38,066 bases of DNA. Source: UBA11540 sp045536425 (GTDB lineage Bacteria; Bacillota; Clostridia; Oscillospirales; Ruminococcaceae). The notes below the pieces were generated by a model. The model searched no databases. It saw only the letters and a list, made by a program, of their open reading frames with translations, and was not told the DNA's origin. The stretch lies in contig JAZSNN010000034.1 in NCBI GenBank assembly GCA_045536425.1, positions 1 to 38,066 on the forward strand, written 5' to 3'. Of the stretch, positions 7,922 through 16,031 are shown in pieces (position 1 is the stretch's first letter; every line of letters starts with the position of its first letter). The position numbers and the translations under genes were made by a program.

Positions 7922-8290
7922 ATGAAAAAGTATAGAGTTAATGTAAACGGTACATCCTATGAAATCGAAATCGAGGAAATCGACGCTTCTGCAGTAAAGA
8001 CAGCGGCTCCCGCTCCTGCACCTGTAGCAGCACCCGCTCCCGCAGCGGCTCCTGCACCCGCAGCAGCACCCGCAGGCGCTGAGGCTGTAAACAGCCCTAT
8101 GCCCGGCACAATCCTCGCAGTTAACAAAAATGTTGGCGACACTGTAAAGAGCGGCGACGTTGTAATGATTCTCGAGGCTATGAAGATGGAAAATGAAATT
8201 ATGGCTCCCAAGGATGGTAAAGTAACATCTGTAAACGTAACAAAGGGTGCAACCGTAAACAGCGGTGACCTCCTCTTCACAATTGAATAA
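7922..8290 (+). CDS. Biotin carboxyl carrier protein of the decarboxylase
   Basis: This is a 122-residue biotinyl protein. A short N-terminal domain (1-25) is joined by an Ala/Pro-rich flexible linker (about 27-54, repeats of AAPAP) to a biotinyl/lipoyl domain (about 55-122). The biotinylation site is EAMKMEN, with Lys 88. The carrier takes CO2 from the carboxyltransferase to the membrane beta subunit. ATG 7922 is preceded by AAAAGGAAAG (7902-7911); the GTG at 7913 is too close to that SD. In enterobacterial oxaloacetate decarboxylase this domain is fused to the C-terminus of the alpha chain; here it is a separate gene, a split arrangement common in Clostridia and in methylmalonyl-CoA decarboxylases. 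Confidence 0.92.
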   Translation: MKKYRVNVNGTSYEIEIEEIDASAVKTAAPAPAPVAAPAPAAAPAPAAAPAGAEAVNSPMPGTILAVNKNVGDTVKSGDVVMILEAMKMENEIMAPKDGKVTSVNVTKGATVNSGDLLFTIE

Positions 8291-8313
8291 TAAATTAAGA
8301 GGAGTGCTGTAAA

Positions 8314-9597
8314 ATGGAATACATAATGAGATTTGTACAGCAGATGGGCTTTTATGAGTTTTTCGCAAATTTCCGCGAAACTTGGCCGAATCTTGTGATG
8401 ATAGGCATTGCTTGCTTTCTTATATATCTTGCAATCGTCAAAAAGTTCGAGCCCCTTCTGCTTCTTCCGATAGCATTTGGTATGCTTCTCACAAACCTTC
8501 CCCTCGCAGGAGTATATAACGAAGTACTCTTTGCAGGCGGACACGTCAACTGGGCACTTTTCGGTGGCGAGCCGATTTCTCAGGAGATGATAAACACCCT
8601 TATCAATGAATATCAGGTAGCACCCGATGCTTCTGTCATTACATATATGACCGAAAATCTCGGCAACAGCATAAGCGTAGGTCTTATCGACTACCTCTAC
8701 CTTGGAGTAAAGCTTGGAATCTATCCCTGCCTCATCTTCCTTGGCGTTGGTGCTATGACCGACTTCGGTCCTATGATAGCAAACCCCATAAGCCTTATCT
8801 TCGGTGCTGCGGCACAGGTTGGCATCTTCATTACCTTCTCTTTGGCAAAAGCATCCGGAATTTTCACAGGGCTTGAGGCTTCTTCTATCGCTATCATCGG
8901 TGGTGCAGACGGACCTACCGCTATCTACGTAACAGCAATGCTTGCCCCCGCACTTCTCGGTCCGATAGCCGTAGCGGCATATTCCTATATGGCTCTCGTT
9001 CCCGTAATTCAGCCTCCGATAATGAAGGCTCTCACAACCAAGAAGGAACGCCAGATCGAGATGAAACAGCTTCGCCCTGTTTCCAAAACAGAGAAGATTA
9101 TCTTCCCGATTGTCGTTACAGTTTTCGTAGCACTTCTCGTTCCCTCTGCCGCTCCCCTCGTAGGAAGCCTTATGCTCGGTAACCTTATGAAAGAGTGCGG
9201 AGTTGTAGAACGTATCAGTAAGACCGCTCAAAACGAGCTTATGAACATCGTAACAATCTTCCTTGGAATCTCTGTCGGTGCAACAGCAACAGCAGAAGCA
9301 TTCCTCAACTTGAAGACACTCGGTATCCTTGCACTCGGTATCTTCGCATTCGGTTGCGGTACTGCAGGTGGCGTGCTTCTCGTAAAGTTTGTAAACCTCT
9401 TCAGAAAGAACAAGATAAACCCCCTCATCGGTTCTGCAGGTGTATCCGCAGTTCCTATGGCGGCAAGAGTTTCACAGGTTGTCGGACAGAAAGAAAACCC
9501 CTCCAACTTCCTTCTTATGCACGCTATGGGCCCGAACGTTGCGGGTGTTATTGGCTCTGCTATCGCGGCAGGCGTTCTTATCGCTTTGTTTAAATAA
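8314..9597 (+). CDS. oadB: Na+-translocating decarboxylase beta subunit
   Basis: This 427-residue polytopic membrane protein is the decarboxylase and sodium channel of the complex. It accepts the carboxyl group from carboxybiotin and couples its release to Na+ export. Conserved segments are easy to see: FLGVGAMTDFGP, the GGADGPTAIYV loop whose aspartate is essential for Na+ coupling in Klebsiella OadB, AVAAYSYMALVPVIQPPIM, NPLIGSAGVSAVPMAARVSQ and the C-terminal HAMGPNVAGVIGSAIAAGV. An insertion between the second and third membrane segments (about residues 75-125) resembles the similar loop in OadB. The length is standard. The SD AAGAGGAG lies before the ATG, 23 bases after the carrier gene. 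Close homologues (MmdB, GcdB) share these motifs, so the family is certain but the substrate comes from context. Confidence 0.95.
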   Translation: MEYIMRFVQQMGFYEFFANFRETWPNLVMIGIACFLIYLAIVKKFEPLLLLPIAFGMLLTNLPLAGVYNEVLFAGGHVNWALFGGEPISQEMINTLINEYQVAPDASVITYMTENLGNSISVGLIDYLYLGVKLGIYPCLIFLGVGAMTDFGPMIANPISLIFGAAAQVGIFITFSLAKASGIFTGLEASSIAIIGGADGPTAIYVTAMLAPALLGPIAVAAYSYMALVPVIQPPIMKALTTKKERQIEMKQLRPVSKTEKIIFPIVVTVFVALLVPSAAPLVGSLMLGNLMKECGVVERISKTAQNELMNIVTIFLGISVGATATAEAFLNLKTLGILALGIFAFGCGTAGGVLLVKFVNLFRKNKINPLIGSAGVSAVPMAARVSQVVGQKENPSNFLLMHAMGPNVAGVIGSAIAAGVLIALFK

Positions 9598-9609
9598 TGA
9601 GGTGAAGAT

Positions 9610-11019
9610 ATGGCTAAAAATCCGTTGAAAATTACCGATACAATTCTTCGTGACGCACATCAGTCACAGGCTGCAACCCGTATGCGTGTCGAGGATATGC
9701 TCCCCGCTTGTGAGATGCTCGACAATATGGGCTACTGGTCGCTCGAATGCTGGGGCGGCGCTACGTTCGACTCCTGTATGCGTTTTCTGAACGAAGATCC
9801 TTGGGAAAGACTTCGCCTTCTCAAAAAGGCAATGCCCAAGACAAAACTGCAGATGCTACTACGTGGTCAGAACCTCCTCGGATATAAGCACTATGCAGAC
9901 GACGTTGTAGATGCTTTCGTAAAGAAATCCATCGAAAACGGTATCGACGTAATCAGAATCTTCGACGCACTCAACGACCCCAGAAATATGCGTCAGGCTA
10001 TGGAAAGCGTCAAGAAATACGGCGGCATCTGTGAGGCGGCTATCTCCTACACAGAAAGCCCCGTACACAACGAGGAATATTTCGTAAATCTTGCTTGTGA
10101 GCTCGAAAAGATGGGTGCAGACGTTATCTGTATCAAGGATATGGCAAACCTCCTGCTTCCTATGGACGCATATTCACTCGTAAAGAAACTCAAAGAACAC
10201 GTCAAAGTACCGATTCACCTTCATACCCATAACACAACCGGTACGGGCGATATGACAAACCTTATGGCTTCTCAGGCAGGCGTTGATATCGTCGACTGTG
10301 CGCTTTCTCCTCTCGGAAACGGAACTGCACAGCCTGCAACAGAGGCACTTGTCGCAACCCTCAAGGGCACAGACCGCGATACAGGTCTTGAGCTCGAGAA
10401 GCTCAGCGAAGCTGCGGCATACTTCAGAACAGTTGCCAACAAGCTCAAGGAGCAGGGCATACTCGACCCCAAGGTACTCAATGTAGATGTAAATACACTT
10501 CTCTATCAGGTACCCGGCGGAATGCTCTCCAACCTTATCTCACAGCTCAAACAAGCAAATGCTGAAGATAAATACTACGAAGTGCTTGCAGAGGTACCGA
10601 GAGTCAGAAAAGACTTCGGCTATCCTCCTCTCGTAACTCCTACAAGCCAGATTGTCGGCTCACAGGCAGTTCTCAATGTTCTCTCGGGTGAACGCTATAA
10701 GGTGTTCACAAAAGAGTCCAAGGGACTTCTTAGAGGCGAATACGGAAAGCTTCCCGGCGAGGTTAACGAGGAAGTTCGTAAAAAGGCTATCGGCGACGCA
10801 GAGATCATCACCTGCCGTCCCGCAGACCTTCTCGAGCCCGAGCTTGAAAAATATCGCGCAGAAGCAGGCGACCTTGCAAAATGCGACGAGGACGTTCTCA
10901 GTTACGCTCTCTTCCCGCAGGTTGCAACAAAGTTCCTTGCTGAAAGAAACGCTCCCAAATCTGCTCCCGCAGACGAAAACACAGTTCGCGAACTCTTCGT
11001 CGACGACGCATCCCTCTAA
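9610..11019 (+). CDS. oadA: Oxaloacetate decarboxylase alpha-type carboxyltransferase
   Basis: This 469-residue protein of the pyruvate carboxylase/oxaloacetate decarboxylase carboxyltransferase family has a TIM barrel with a DTILRDAHQS metal-site motif (10-19), LLRGQN, the carbamylated-lysine motif IKDMAN (K176) and the HLHTHNTTG ligands (H205, H207), followed by the conserved helical domain. It moves the carboxyl group from oxaloacetate to biotin. There is no C-terminal biotinyl domain; that role belongs to the separate carrier at 7922. Because this family uses 2-oxo acids rather than CoA esters, it marks the operon as an oxaloacetate decarboxylase. It could alternatively be the 5S-like subunit of a transcarboxylase or a pyruvate carboxylase B chain, but the oadB neighbour favours the Na+ pump. 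It starts 12 bases after oadB and ends at a terminator. Confidence 0.92.
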   Translation: MAKNPLKITDTILRDAHQSQAATRMRVEDMLPACEMLDNMGYWSLECWGGATFDSCMRFLNEDPWERLRLLKKAMPKTKLQMLLRGQNLLGYKHYADDVVDAFVKKSIENGIDVIRIFDALNDPRNMRQAMESVKKYGGICEAAISYTESPVHNEEYFVNLACELEKMGADVICIKDMANLLLPMDAYSLVKKLKEHVKVPIHLHTHNTTGTGDMTNLMASQAGVDIVDCALSPLGNGTAQPATEALVATLKGTDRDTGLELEKLSEAAAYFRTVANKLKEQGILDPKVLNVDVNTLLYQVPGGMLSNLISQLKQANAEDKYYEVLAEVPRVRKDFGYPPLVTPTSQIVGSQAVLNVLSGERYKVFTKESKGLLRGEYGKLPGEVNEEVRKKAIGDAEIITCRPADLLEPELEKYRAEAGDLAKCDEDVLSYALFPQVATKFLAERNAPKSAPADENTVRELFVDDASL

Positions 11020-11048
11020 CAAGAAGTTTACTGCTTCACAACAAAACC

Positions 11049-11079
11049 AAAATCCCGCTCAACCGAGCGGGATTTTTTT
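11049..11079. terminator. Terminator of the decarboxylase operon, also facing the minus-strand gene
   Basis: AAAATCCCGCTC (11049-11060) pairs with GAGCGGGATTTT (11065-11076), with seven T on the plus strand and a shorter T run on the minus strand. Confidence 0.9.
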
Positions 11080-11089
11080 GTTGTATGTT

Positions 11090-11755
11090 TTAAAATAGAT
11101 AGGAAAGCTGTTCGGTTACGTCGTATTCGCACCAGTCGAAACCTGCGTGGTCAAAACATAAGAGCAGCACCTTGTCGCCTTCGTTGACAATTATGCACTC
11201 TAAAGTGAGTTCACACGGCAGGTCAAAACACACCGTTGTGTTTTTAGCGTAATTGCCACCGTCCTCTTTTATAACGCGTTCACCGCTTCGAACCTGTTTC
11301 AAGATGCCATCTATGACCGTTTGAGCTGTGATTGTGAGTGTTTGCTCGCCGTCTTGAATTTCTATCTTTTTAACGTCATAACGAAATATCGGCTCGACCG
11401 AATCCTCACTCATTGCTACTATTTCGTCGTGGGACACGGTGACAAATCCACTTGCCTTGTCAATCAGAAGATAGTCTTCCATAGGCAGACCGTCAAGCTC
11501 ATAATAGGTATGATGAAAGTCGCCCTTTCCCAAAAGCTCTCCTCTGTTTGCAGAGTAATAACTGAGCTCGACATAATCATCAAAAGGCGGAGAATAAAAT
11601 TCTATTTTATAATTATTGAGCCATATTATTCCAACAAGTGTAAATATACCATATGCTATCAAAGCAAGGACAGCAAGCATTATTACCGATAAAGAAATAA
11701 TAAAAGGGACTTTTTCTTTTGCTTTAAGACCTTTTACAAAGCTTGTGAATTTCAT
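11090..11755 (-). CDS. Membrane-anchored protein of unknown function
   Basis: This 221-residue protein is not assigned to a family. A short basic N-terminus is followed by one long hydrophobic segment (about residues 18-44, including IISLSVIMLAVLALIAYGIFTL) and a mostly beta-rich extracytoplasmic region with DDYVELSYYS, alternating strands and the ending CEYDVTEQLSYLF. The topology suggests a bitopic protein with an external C-terminal domain. The start at 11755 is chosen because rc AAAGGAG lies just upstream; a longer frame to 11899 has no SD and runs into the hairpin at 11865-11905. A probable promoter is TTGTCA (plus-strand 11807-11812), 18 bases, TATGAT (11783-11788). It is convergent with the decarboxylase operon and not obviously linked to it. 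Confidence 0.7.
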   Translation of the reverse strand: MKFTSFVKGLKAKEKVPFIISLSVIMLAVLALIAYGIFTLVGIIWLNNYKIEFYSPPFDDYVELSYYSANRGELLGKGDFHHTYYELDGLPMEDYLLIDKASGFVTVSHDEIVAMSEDSVEPIFRYDVKKIEIQDGEQTLTITAQTVIDGILKQVRSGERVIKEDGGNYAKNTTVCFDLPCELTLECIIVNEGDKVLLLCFDHAGFDWCEYDVTEQLSYLF

Positions 11756-11782
11756 TGCACCACTCCTTTCTTTGACAATTTC

Positions 11783-11812
11783 ATCATAACACATTATATA
11801 TGTCTTTGACAA
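11783..11812 (-). promoter_or_regulatory. Probable promoter of the 11090-11755 gene
   Basis: Minus strand TTGTCA (plus 11807-11812), 18-base spacer, TATGAT (11783-11788), preceded by TGT. Confidence 0.55.
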
Positions 11813-11864
11813 TAGTTTAAGCAATAGTTTGTGAAAAATGCCGATACTTTTATCAGCTACAATA

Positions 11865-11905
11865 AAATCGGTGGTGGATGTCAAACCGACATCCACCACC
11901 GATTT
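11865..11905 (-). terminator. Perfect 18-bp hairpin after the XRE gene
   Basis: AAATCGGTGGTGGATGTC (11865-11882) pairs perfectly with 11888-11905 around a 5-base loop. On the minus strand it is followed by TTTTATT, a weak T tract, 42 bases past the XRE stop. It is probably the XRE terminator, but the stem is longer and cleaner than the other terminators here. Confidence 0.55.
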
Positions 11906-11946
11906 CCGTCTGTTTATCCAGCAAAAGTTAGGCGGTATTTAAAATC

Positions 11947-12189
11947 CTATTTTATTTCCTGTTCCAAATTGTCAAATTCGGCAGTTGAAAAGAACTCACC
12001 GAGCGTAATGCCAAGACCATCACAAAACTTCTTGATTGTCACTATTGAAACATCTCTTCGAGATTCGTCCAACATACTGTACGCAGTAGACGGAGTAACT
12101 CCCGACAAGGTCGCCAATTCATTGACTTTTATTCCGCGCTCAGCGCATAAAGCCTTGAATCTATTTGCCACAACATCTTTAACGCTCAC
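11947..12189 (-). CDS. XRE-family transcriptional regulator
   Basis: This 80-residue protein is a single helix-turn-helix domain of the Cro/CI (XRE) type: the segment KVNELATLSGVTPSTAYSMLD is the HTH, followed by VSIVTIKKFCDGLGITLGEFF, the typical final helices. It binds DNA, probably as a dimer, and has no sensor domain. The start is GTG 12189: SD GAGGTG lies 6 bases upstream, while the more upstream in-frame GTG (12198) is inside that SD. It is transcribed away from spoIIE. Two GCGTATA repeats, one of them a perfect 10-bp palindrome, lie 40-65 bases upstream and are candidate operators for autoregulation. Its target genes are unknown. Confidence 0.88.
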   Translation of the reverse strand: MSVKDVVANRFKALCAERGIKVNELATLSGVTPSTAYSMLDESRRDVSIVTIKKFCDGLGITLGEFFSTAEFDNLEQEIK

Positions 12190-12230
12190 TAAAATCACCT
12201 CAAAAACATTCTAAAGGTTTAATCGCACAC

Positions 12231-12255
12231 GCGTATACGCACTTGCGTATATTCG
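12231..12255. repeat. Palindromic GCGTATA repeats between the XRE gene and spoIIE
   Basis: GCGTATACGC (12231-12240) is a perfect palindrome. A second copy, GCGTATATTCG (12245-12255), follows after 4 bases. The position in a divergent intergenic region suggests an operator for the XRE protein; this is inference. Confidence 0.5.
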
Positions 12256-12328
12256 AAAAATATGTTATGTTTTTGTTGTGTGAATATTATTGGTAACTTT
12301 CCTTGACAATAAAAATCGATAGCACAAT

Positions 12329-12361
12329 GTGACAAAATCTGCTCGAATGGTTTGCTATACT
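12329..12361 (+). promoter_or_regulatory. Spo0A-type sigma-A promoter of spoIIE
   Basis: GTGACA (12329-12334) and TATACT (12356-12361, with TGC extension) are 21 bases apart instead of 17. Long spacers of this kind are known for Spo0A-activated sigma-A promoters such as spoIIE and spoIIG of B. subtilis. Partial 0A-box matches (consensus TGNCGAA) overlap the -35 (TGACAAA, 12330-12336) and lie in the spacer (CTCGAA, 12342-12347). Confidence 0.55.
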
Positions 12362-12395
12362 GTCATCAAGGAAGTGAAAAACGGAGGACGATAGA

Positions 12396-14711
12396 GTGGA
12401 GAAAACGCGTGTGGCGAAAAAGAAAGGGGACTTTCTTCTAGCCGATAGGTTCAATATTATCAGCGTCGTGGCAGTTTTTATAACCAGCCTTGTGTTGTCG
12501 CAGACGGTGGTGCTCGATAGATTTGCGCCCTTTGCTGTGAGCCTTGTTTGTGCGCTGTCGGGTCACGCGCTTGTCGCGGCAATGCTCGGTGCAACGCTCA
12601 GTTTAGTGCTCAATTCCACCGCGGGAATTTTTCTAAAATACATAGGCGCGATGATGATACTCTGCACTCTTCGTTGGCTCTTCAGCTTTAACAAAGCGGT
12701 AGTGAAAAACAAGCTTTTTGCACCGATAACCGCTTTTGTTTCTTGTTTTTTGACAGGTATAGCCATATCAGCTCTGATTGGCTTTAACTGGTATGACCTG
12801 ATGCTTTCCGCCGCCGAAGCCTCAATGGCAGGGGGTGCCGCATATCTGTTCGGTGAATTGTGGACGGCGGCGGAGGGCAGGGTCAAAATATTTGAGCTAA
12901 ACGCTCTTCAGACCGTGTCTGCCGTCACGCTTTTTGGACTTTTGCTCATTCCTCTCACAGCGCTCAGAATAGGAATGTTCAGTATAGGCGGGTTTTTATC
13001 GGTCGCATTTGTGCTTTTATGCGCGACGGCGGTTGGTACTATGCCTGCAGTTGTTGTTGGAATCTCGCTGGGATTCTTTCAGGTGCTTTGTGACCCGCAA
13101 AACCTCTATATACCCGTGCTTCTCGGCTTTGGGGGACTTGTGAGCGGTCTTCTCTCACAGTTTTCAAAGGCGGGGGCATCGGTTGGAATGGTTTTCACCG
13201 CGGCTATAATGCTTGTCATCACCGACAACACCTCGAGGCTACCCGAAATGCTGTACGACGTTTCTGTGGCTTCACTTGTGTTTTTGTTCATACCCAAAAG
13301 ATATCTGGACAGGCTCACGGCAAAGTTCTCCCAAGCAAAGCTCGCGGGCTTTGACGAGGTCAAACGCGCCTATATGACAAAGGTTTCGTTTCTCGCAGAG
13401 GCTTTGTCGGATGTCGGAAATATAACCGAACAGGTTGCAAAAAAGCTAAACCGTGCCAGAGCCGACGAAACCCAGAGCGTTTTTGAAAAGACCTCTTCGC
13501 AAACCTGCTCCGACTGTGGACTGAAAACTTCCTGCTGGGAGAAAAATCCAAACGACACCGCACGGGCATTTTCACAGATGATACCGACCTTGAAAAAGCT
13601 CGGTTGCGTAGACTCGGAAACACTGCCCGACTACTTCAAAGAACGCTGCTGCAGGTCACGGCAGATAATCTCACAAACAAATATAAACTATGCCGAATAC
13701 ATCGCAAAACAGAGCGCAAAACGCCGTATCAGCGAGGTGCGACAACTCATAGGCGGTCAGTTTGATGCAATGAGCTCGGTGCTCGACAGACTTTCGGGCG
13801 AGCTCGGCGACATCAGAAACATCGACACACAAGCAACCACCGCGGTAAAACAAGCTCTCGAAAATCTCGGGCTCAAAATAGACTTCTGCTACTGTATTAT
13901 CGGCGAGATGGACAGAATGACAATAGAGTTTTGTGTTCGTGAGGTTATGGCGGAATCTATACCCGACAAGGTGCTCGTATCGCTTTTGGAAGAGATAACA
14001 GAGCGCACCTTCGAACGCCCAACCATTTGCACGGTAGGGGGAATGAGTCGATACACCTTCAACGAACAAGCAAACTACAAGGTTGAGATAGACCTTTTGC
14101 AGATACCGCACGATTCCAGCAAAATATGCGGAGATACCTGTACATACTTCACCGATTCATCGCAGTTTTTCAATATAATCATCGCAGACGGAATGGGGAA
14201 GGGCAAGGCAGCAGCGATAGACTCGGCAATGACCGTCACCCTCGTTTCAAAGCTGATAAAATCGGGCTTTGACTATACAAATTCGGTAAAAATGATAAAC
14301 TCTGCTCTGCTCGTAAAATCAGACGAGGAATCCCTTTCAACAGTCGATGCCGCGCGGATAGATTTGTATACCGGCAAACTAAATATTATGAAGGCGGGTG
14401 CGCCTCTGACGATAGTGGTAAAGGAAAAACGTCCGATTGTTCTGGAAAGCAGTTCAATTCCGATAGGAATAGTAAACGACGTAAACGTAAAAGAGCAGGA
14501 ACTGTTTCTTTCCTCGGGCGATATAGTAGTTATGATGAGCGACGGAGTCTGCGAAAACGGGTACGACTATATTTTAGAGATACTAAAAAAGGGAAATTTC
14601 CTGCCTGTAAATGAAATTACAGAGCAGATAATCACCGCCTGCATCGAAAATAACAAGGGTATAATCGATGATTTGACTGTAGTTGTCGCAAAGCTGATGA
14701 CAAATTTATAA
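12396..14711 (+). CDS. spoIIE: Stage II sporulation protein E (PP2C phosphatase)
   Basis: This 771-residue protein has an N-terminal region of about ten hydrophobic segments (about 20-300), a central cytoplasmic region with a cysteine cluster (C371, C374, C380 and CC near 413) and a C-terminal PP2C-type phosphatase. Metal-binding motifs are visible at ADGMGKG (D598) and MMSDGV (about 715). In B. subtilis SpoIIE dephosphorylates SpoIIAA-P in the forespore, releasing sigma-F, and also takes part in polar septation with FtsZ. The start is GTG 12396, with SD GGAGG 9-13 bases upstream. It is slightly shorter than the 827-residue Bacillus protein but complete in layout. The promoter has the Spo0A-type long spacer. 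No clear terminator follows. Confidence 0.95.
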   Translation: MEKTRVAKKKGDFLLADRFNIISVVAVFITSLVLSQTVVLDRFAPFAVSLVCALSGHALVAAMLGATLSLVLNSTAGIFLKYIGAMMILCTLRWLFSFNKAVVKNKLFAPITAFVSCFLTGIAISALIGFNWYDLMLSAAEASMAGGAAYLFGELWTAAEGRVKIFELNALQTVSAVTLFGLLLIPLTALRIGMFSIGGFLSVAFVLLCATAVGTMPAVVVGISLGFFQVLCDPQNLYIPVLLGFGGLVSGLLSQFSKAGASVGMVFTAAIMLVITDNTSRLPEMLYDVSVASLVFLFIPKRYLDRLTAKFSQAKLAGFDEVKRAYMTKVSFLAEALSDVGNITEQVAKKLNRARADETQSVFEKTSSQTCSDCGLKTSCWEKNPNDTARAFSQMIPTLKKLGCVDSETLPDYFKERCCRSRQIISQTNINYAEYIAKQSAKRRISEVRQLIGGQFDAMSSVLDRLSGELGDIRNIDTQATTAVKQALENLGLKIDFCYCIIGEMDRMTIEFCVREVMAESIPDKVLVSLLEEITERTFERPTICTVGGMSRYTFNEQANYKVEIDLLQIPHDSSKICGDTCTYFTDSSQFFNIIIADGMGKGKAAAIDSAMTVTLVSKLIKSGFDYTNSVKMINSALLVKSDEESLSTVDAARIDLYTGKLNIMKAGAPLTIVVKEKRPIVLESSSIPIGIVNDVNVKEQELFLSSGDIVVMMSDGVCENGYDYILEILKKGNFLPVNEITEQIITACIENNKGIIDDLTVVVAKLMTNL

Positions 14712-14739
14712 AAAATGTAAAAAAAATTTCGAAAACCTA

Positions 14740-14768
14740 TTTATTTTTTGAAAATGCTGTGATATAAT
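14740..14768 (+). promoter_or_regulatory. Promoter of the sortase-substrate operon
   Basis: TATAAT (14763-14768) with a TGA extension (14760-14762) and a poor -35 (TTTATT, 14740-14745) 17 bases upstream. Extended -10 promoters often tolerate weak -35 elements. Confidence 0.6.
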
Positions 14769-14803
14769 ATAGAAAACTATAACAACTTTTAGGATGGTGC
14801 GTC

Positions 14804-15343
14804 ATGAAAAAAATAATTTCTGTTGTACTCGTACTCGTAATAGTACTCGCTTGTTCTGTAAGTGCATTCGCCGCTACAAAAGAGCAGGTTATGAATGCTC
14901 TTTCTAAGCCTGTTATCACAGAGTATTGGGACACAAGAACAATCCCCGCTGAATACCTCAACGCTGCTGAGAAGCATCTTGATAAGGCAAACTTCACAGC
15001 TGCAGAGCTTGATGTTATCCTCGGTTATATCAACGAGGGAAGATATCTTCTCGAAGAAGAATACGGTGAAGTTTACTTCAAGAAGCTCACACCTGCTCAG
15101 CAGACCAAGATGCTTGACCTTGTATACAAGGCTGCAGATGCTGCTAAGGTTGAAGTTACAATCAAGGACAACAAAGTTAGCTTCAGGTCTCTTCTCACAG
15201 ATGAGACAGTTGGCGGCACAGTTTCCAAGCCCATTCAGAACACAGGCGCAGATGTAACAGCTCTCGCAGTTGCTGCTTCCGCTCTCGTTCTCGCTGCAGT
15301 TGCAGGCACAGTTGTTGCTAAGAAGAACGGTCTTGGTAAATAA
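14804..15343 (+). CDS. Secreted protein with a sortase-type cell-wall sorting signal
   Basis: This 179-residue protein has a signal peptide (1-23, likely cleavage after AFA), a helical mature domain (about 25-115) and a short strand-rich stretch. The C-terminal tail has all three elements of a sorting signal: PIQNTG (143-148), a hydrophobic segment (about 151-172) and a KK tail (173-174). The motif is not canonical LPXTG. The next gene, 2 bases downstream, encodes a sortase, so a dedicated enzyme-substrate pair is likely. The mature domain is not recognised; it contains AAEKHLDKANFTAAELDVI, reminiscent of helical repeats. The SD AGGATGGTG precedes the ATG. A plain membrane-anchored protein is the alternative reading. 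Confidence 0.8.
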   Translation: MKKIISVVLVLVIVLACSVSAFAATKEQVMNALSKPVITEYWDTRTIPAEYLNAAEKHLDKANFTAAELDVILGYINEGRYLLEEEYGEVYFKKLTPAQQTKMLDLVYKAADAAKVEVTIKDNKVSFRSLLTDETVGGTVSKPIQNTGADVTALAVAASALVLAAVAGTVVAKKNGLGK

Positions 15344-15345
15344 TT

Positions 15346-16026
15346 ATGAAACTTTCGTCTGAAAAGACGGGAAATAGTCAGAGGAAAGGGTTTATACTCT
15401 TTCCTCTTGCTTTTTTTCTCGTTGGATATCTTTTGATTTTTGCGGTGCTGTTTCCAATCGTAAAGCCGTACATACAAACTCTTTCGCTTATGTTTGACAC
15501 TTCCGTTCCTTCGTTCGAAACCGAAGGCGAAAACCATCTCGATTTCACAAGCAAGCCGCAAGAGGACAACGGAACAGTAGCTCTCAGCGAGATTGTCTAT
15601 CCCACGGAGGGGGATCTTTTTGCAAGGCTGACAATACCGTCAGCCGAAATAGACTGCGACCTCTATTACGGTGACGGCAAGGCTCAACTCAAAAAAGGCG
15701 CGGGCTGTTATATGGGCGCGTTTATACCCGGTTATGACAGAACAACACTCATTGCAGGTCATAACCATACCTATTTTACTACTTTGTGGAAGATAGAGGA
15801 GGGTGACTCGATATTCATCGAAACCTCCTATGGCAAATACGAATACCGCGTGACAGGAATAAATATTACCGACCACAATGACGAAACGGCATACGACCTG
15901 CTCAAAAAAGAGGAGAACATAATCCTCTACACCTGCTACCCGTTTGTACTGCAGGGCTTTTATCAGGAAAGAATGTTCATCTACGGTGAATACGTTTCGG
16001 GCCCGATGATAGATAAAACGAGGTGA
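15346..16026 (+). CDS. Sortase (class D-like)
   Basis: This 226-residue membrane-anchored cysteine transpeptidase has an N-terminal membrane segment (about 16-38), a linker and a sortase beta-barrel (about 85-220). The catalytic residues are visible: His 139 in TLIAGHNHTYF, Cys 197 in ILYTCYP and Arg 209 in QERMFIYGE. Sortases cut the LPXTG-like motif between Thr and Gly and join the protein to peptidoglycan or to another protein. The spacing of the C-terminal R is typical of small class D enzymes; the class is a tentative call. It starts 2 bases after the putative substrate gene with no clear SD, which suggests translational coupling. It overlaps the SD of the next gene, so the three form one operon. 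Confidence 0.9.
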   Translation: MKLSSEKTGNSQRKGFILFPLAFFLVGYLLIFAVLFPIVKPYIQTLSLMFDTSVPSFETEGENHLDFTSKPQEDNGTVALSEIVYPTEGDLFARLTIPSAEIDCDLYYGDGKAQLKKGAGCYMGAFIPGYDRTTLIAGHNHTYFTTLWKIEEGDSIFIETSYGKYEYRVTGINITDHNDETAYDLLKKEENIILYTCYPFVLQGFYQERMFIYGEYVSGPMIDKTR

Positions 16027-16031
16027 TACAG

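Noticed and set aside
7985..8085. Repetitive GC-rich stretch that looks like a tandem repeat
   Set aside because: It is the codon pattern of the Ala/Pro linker in the biotin carrier, normal for this family.
7957..9231. Long minus-strand open frame opposite the biotin carrier and oadB
   Set aside because: The opposite strand encodes clear conserved proteins; the frame lacks an SD and gives a low-complexity, Cys/Tyr-rich protein.
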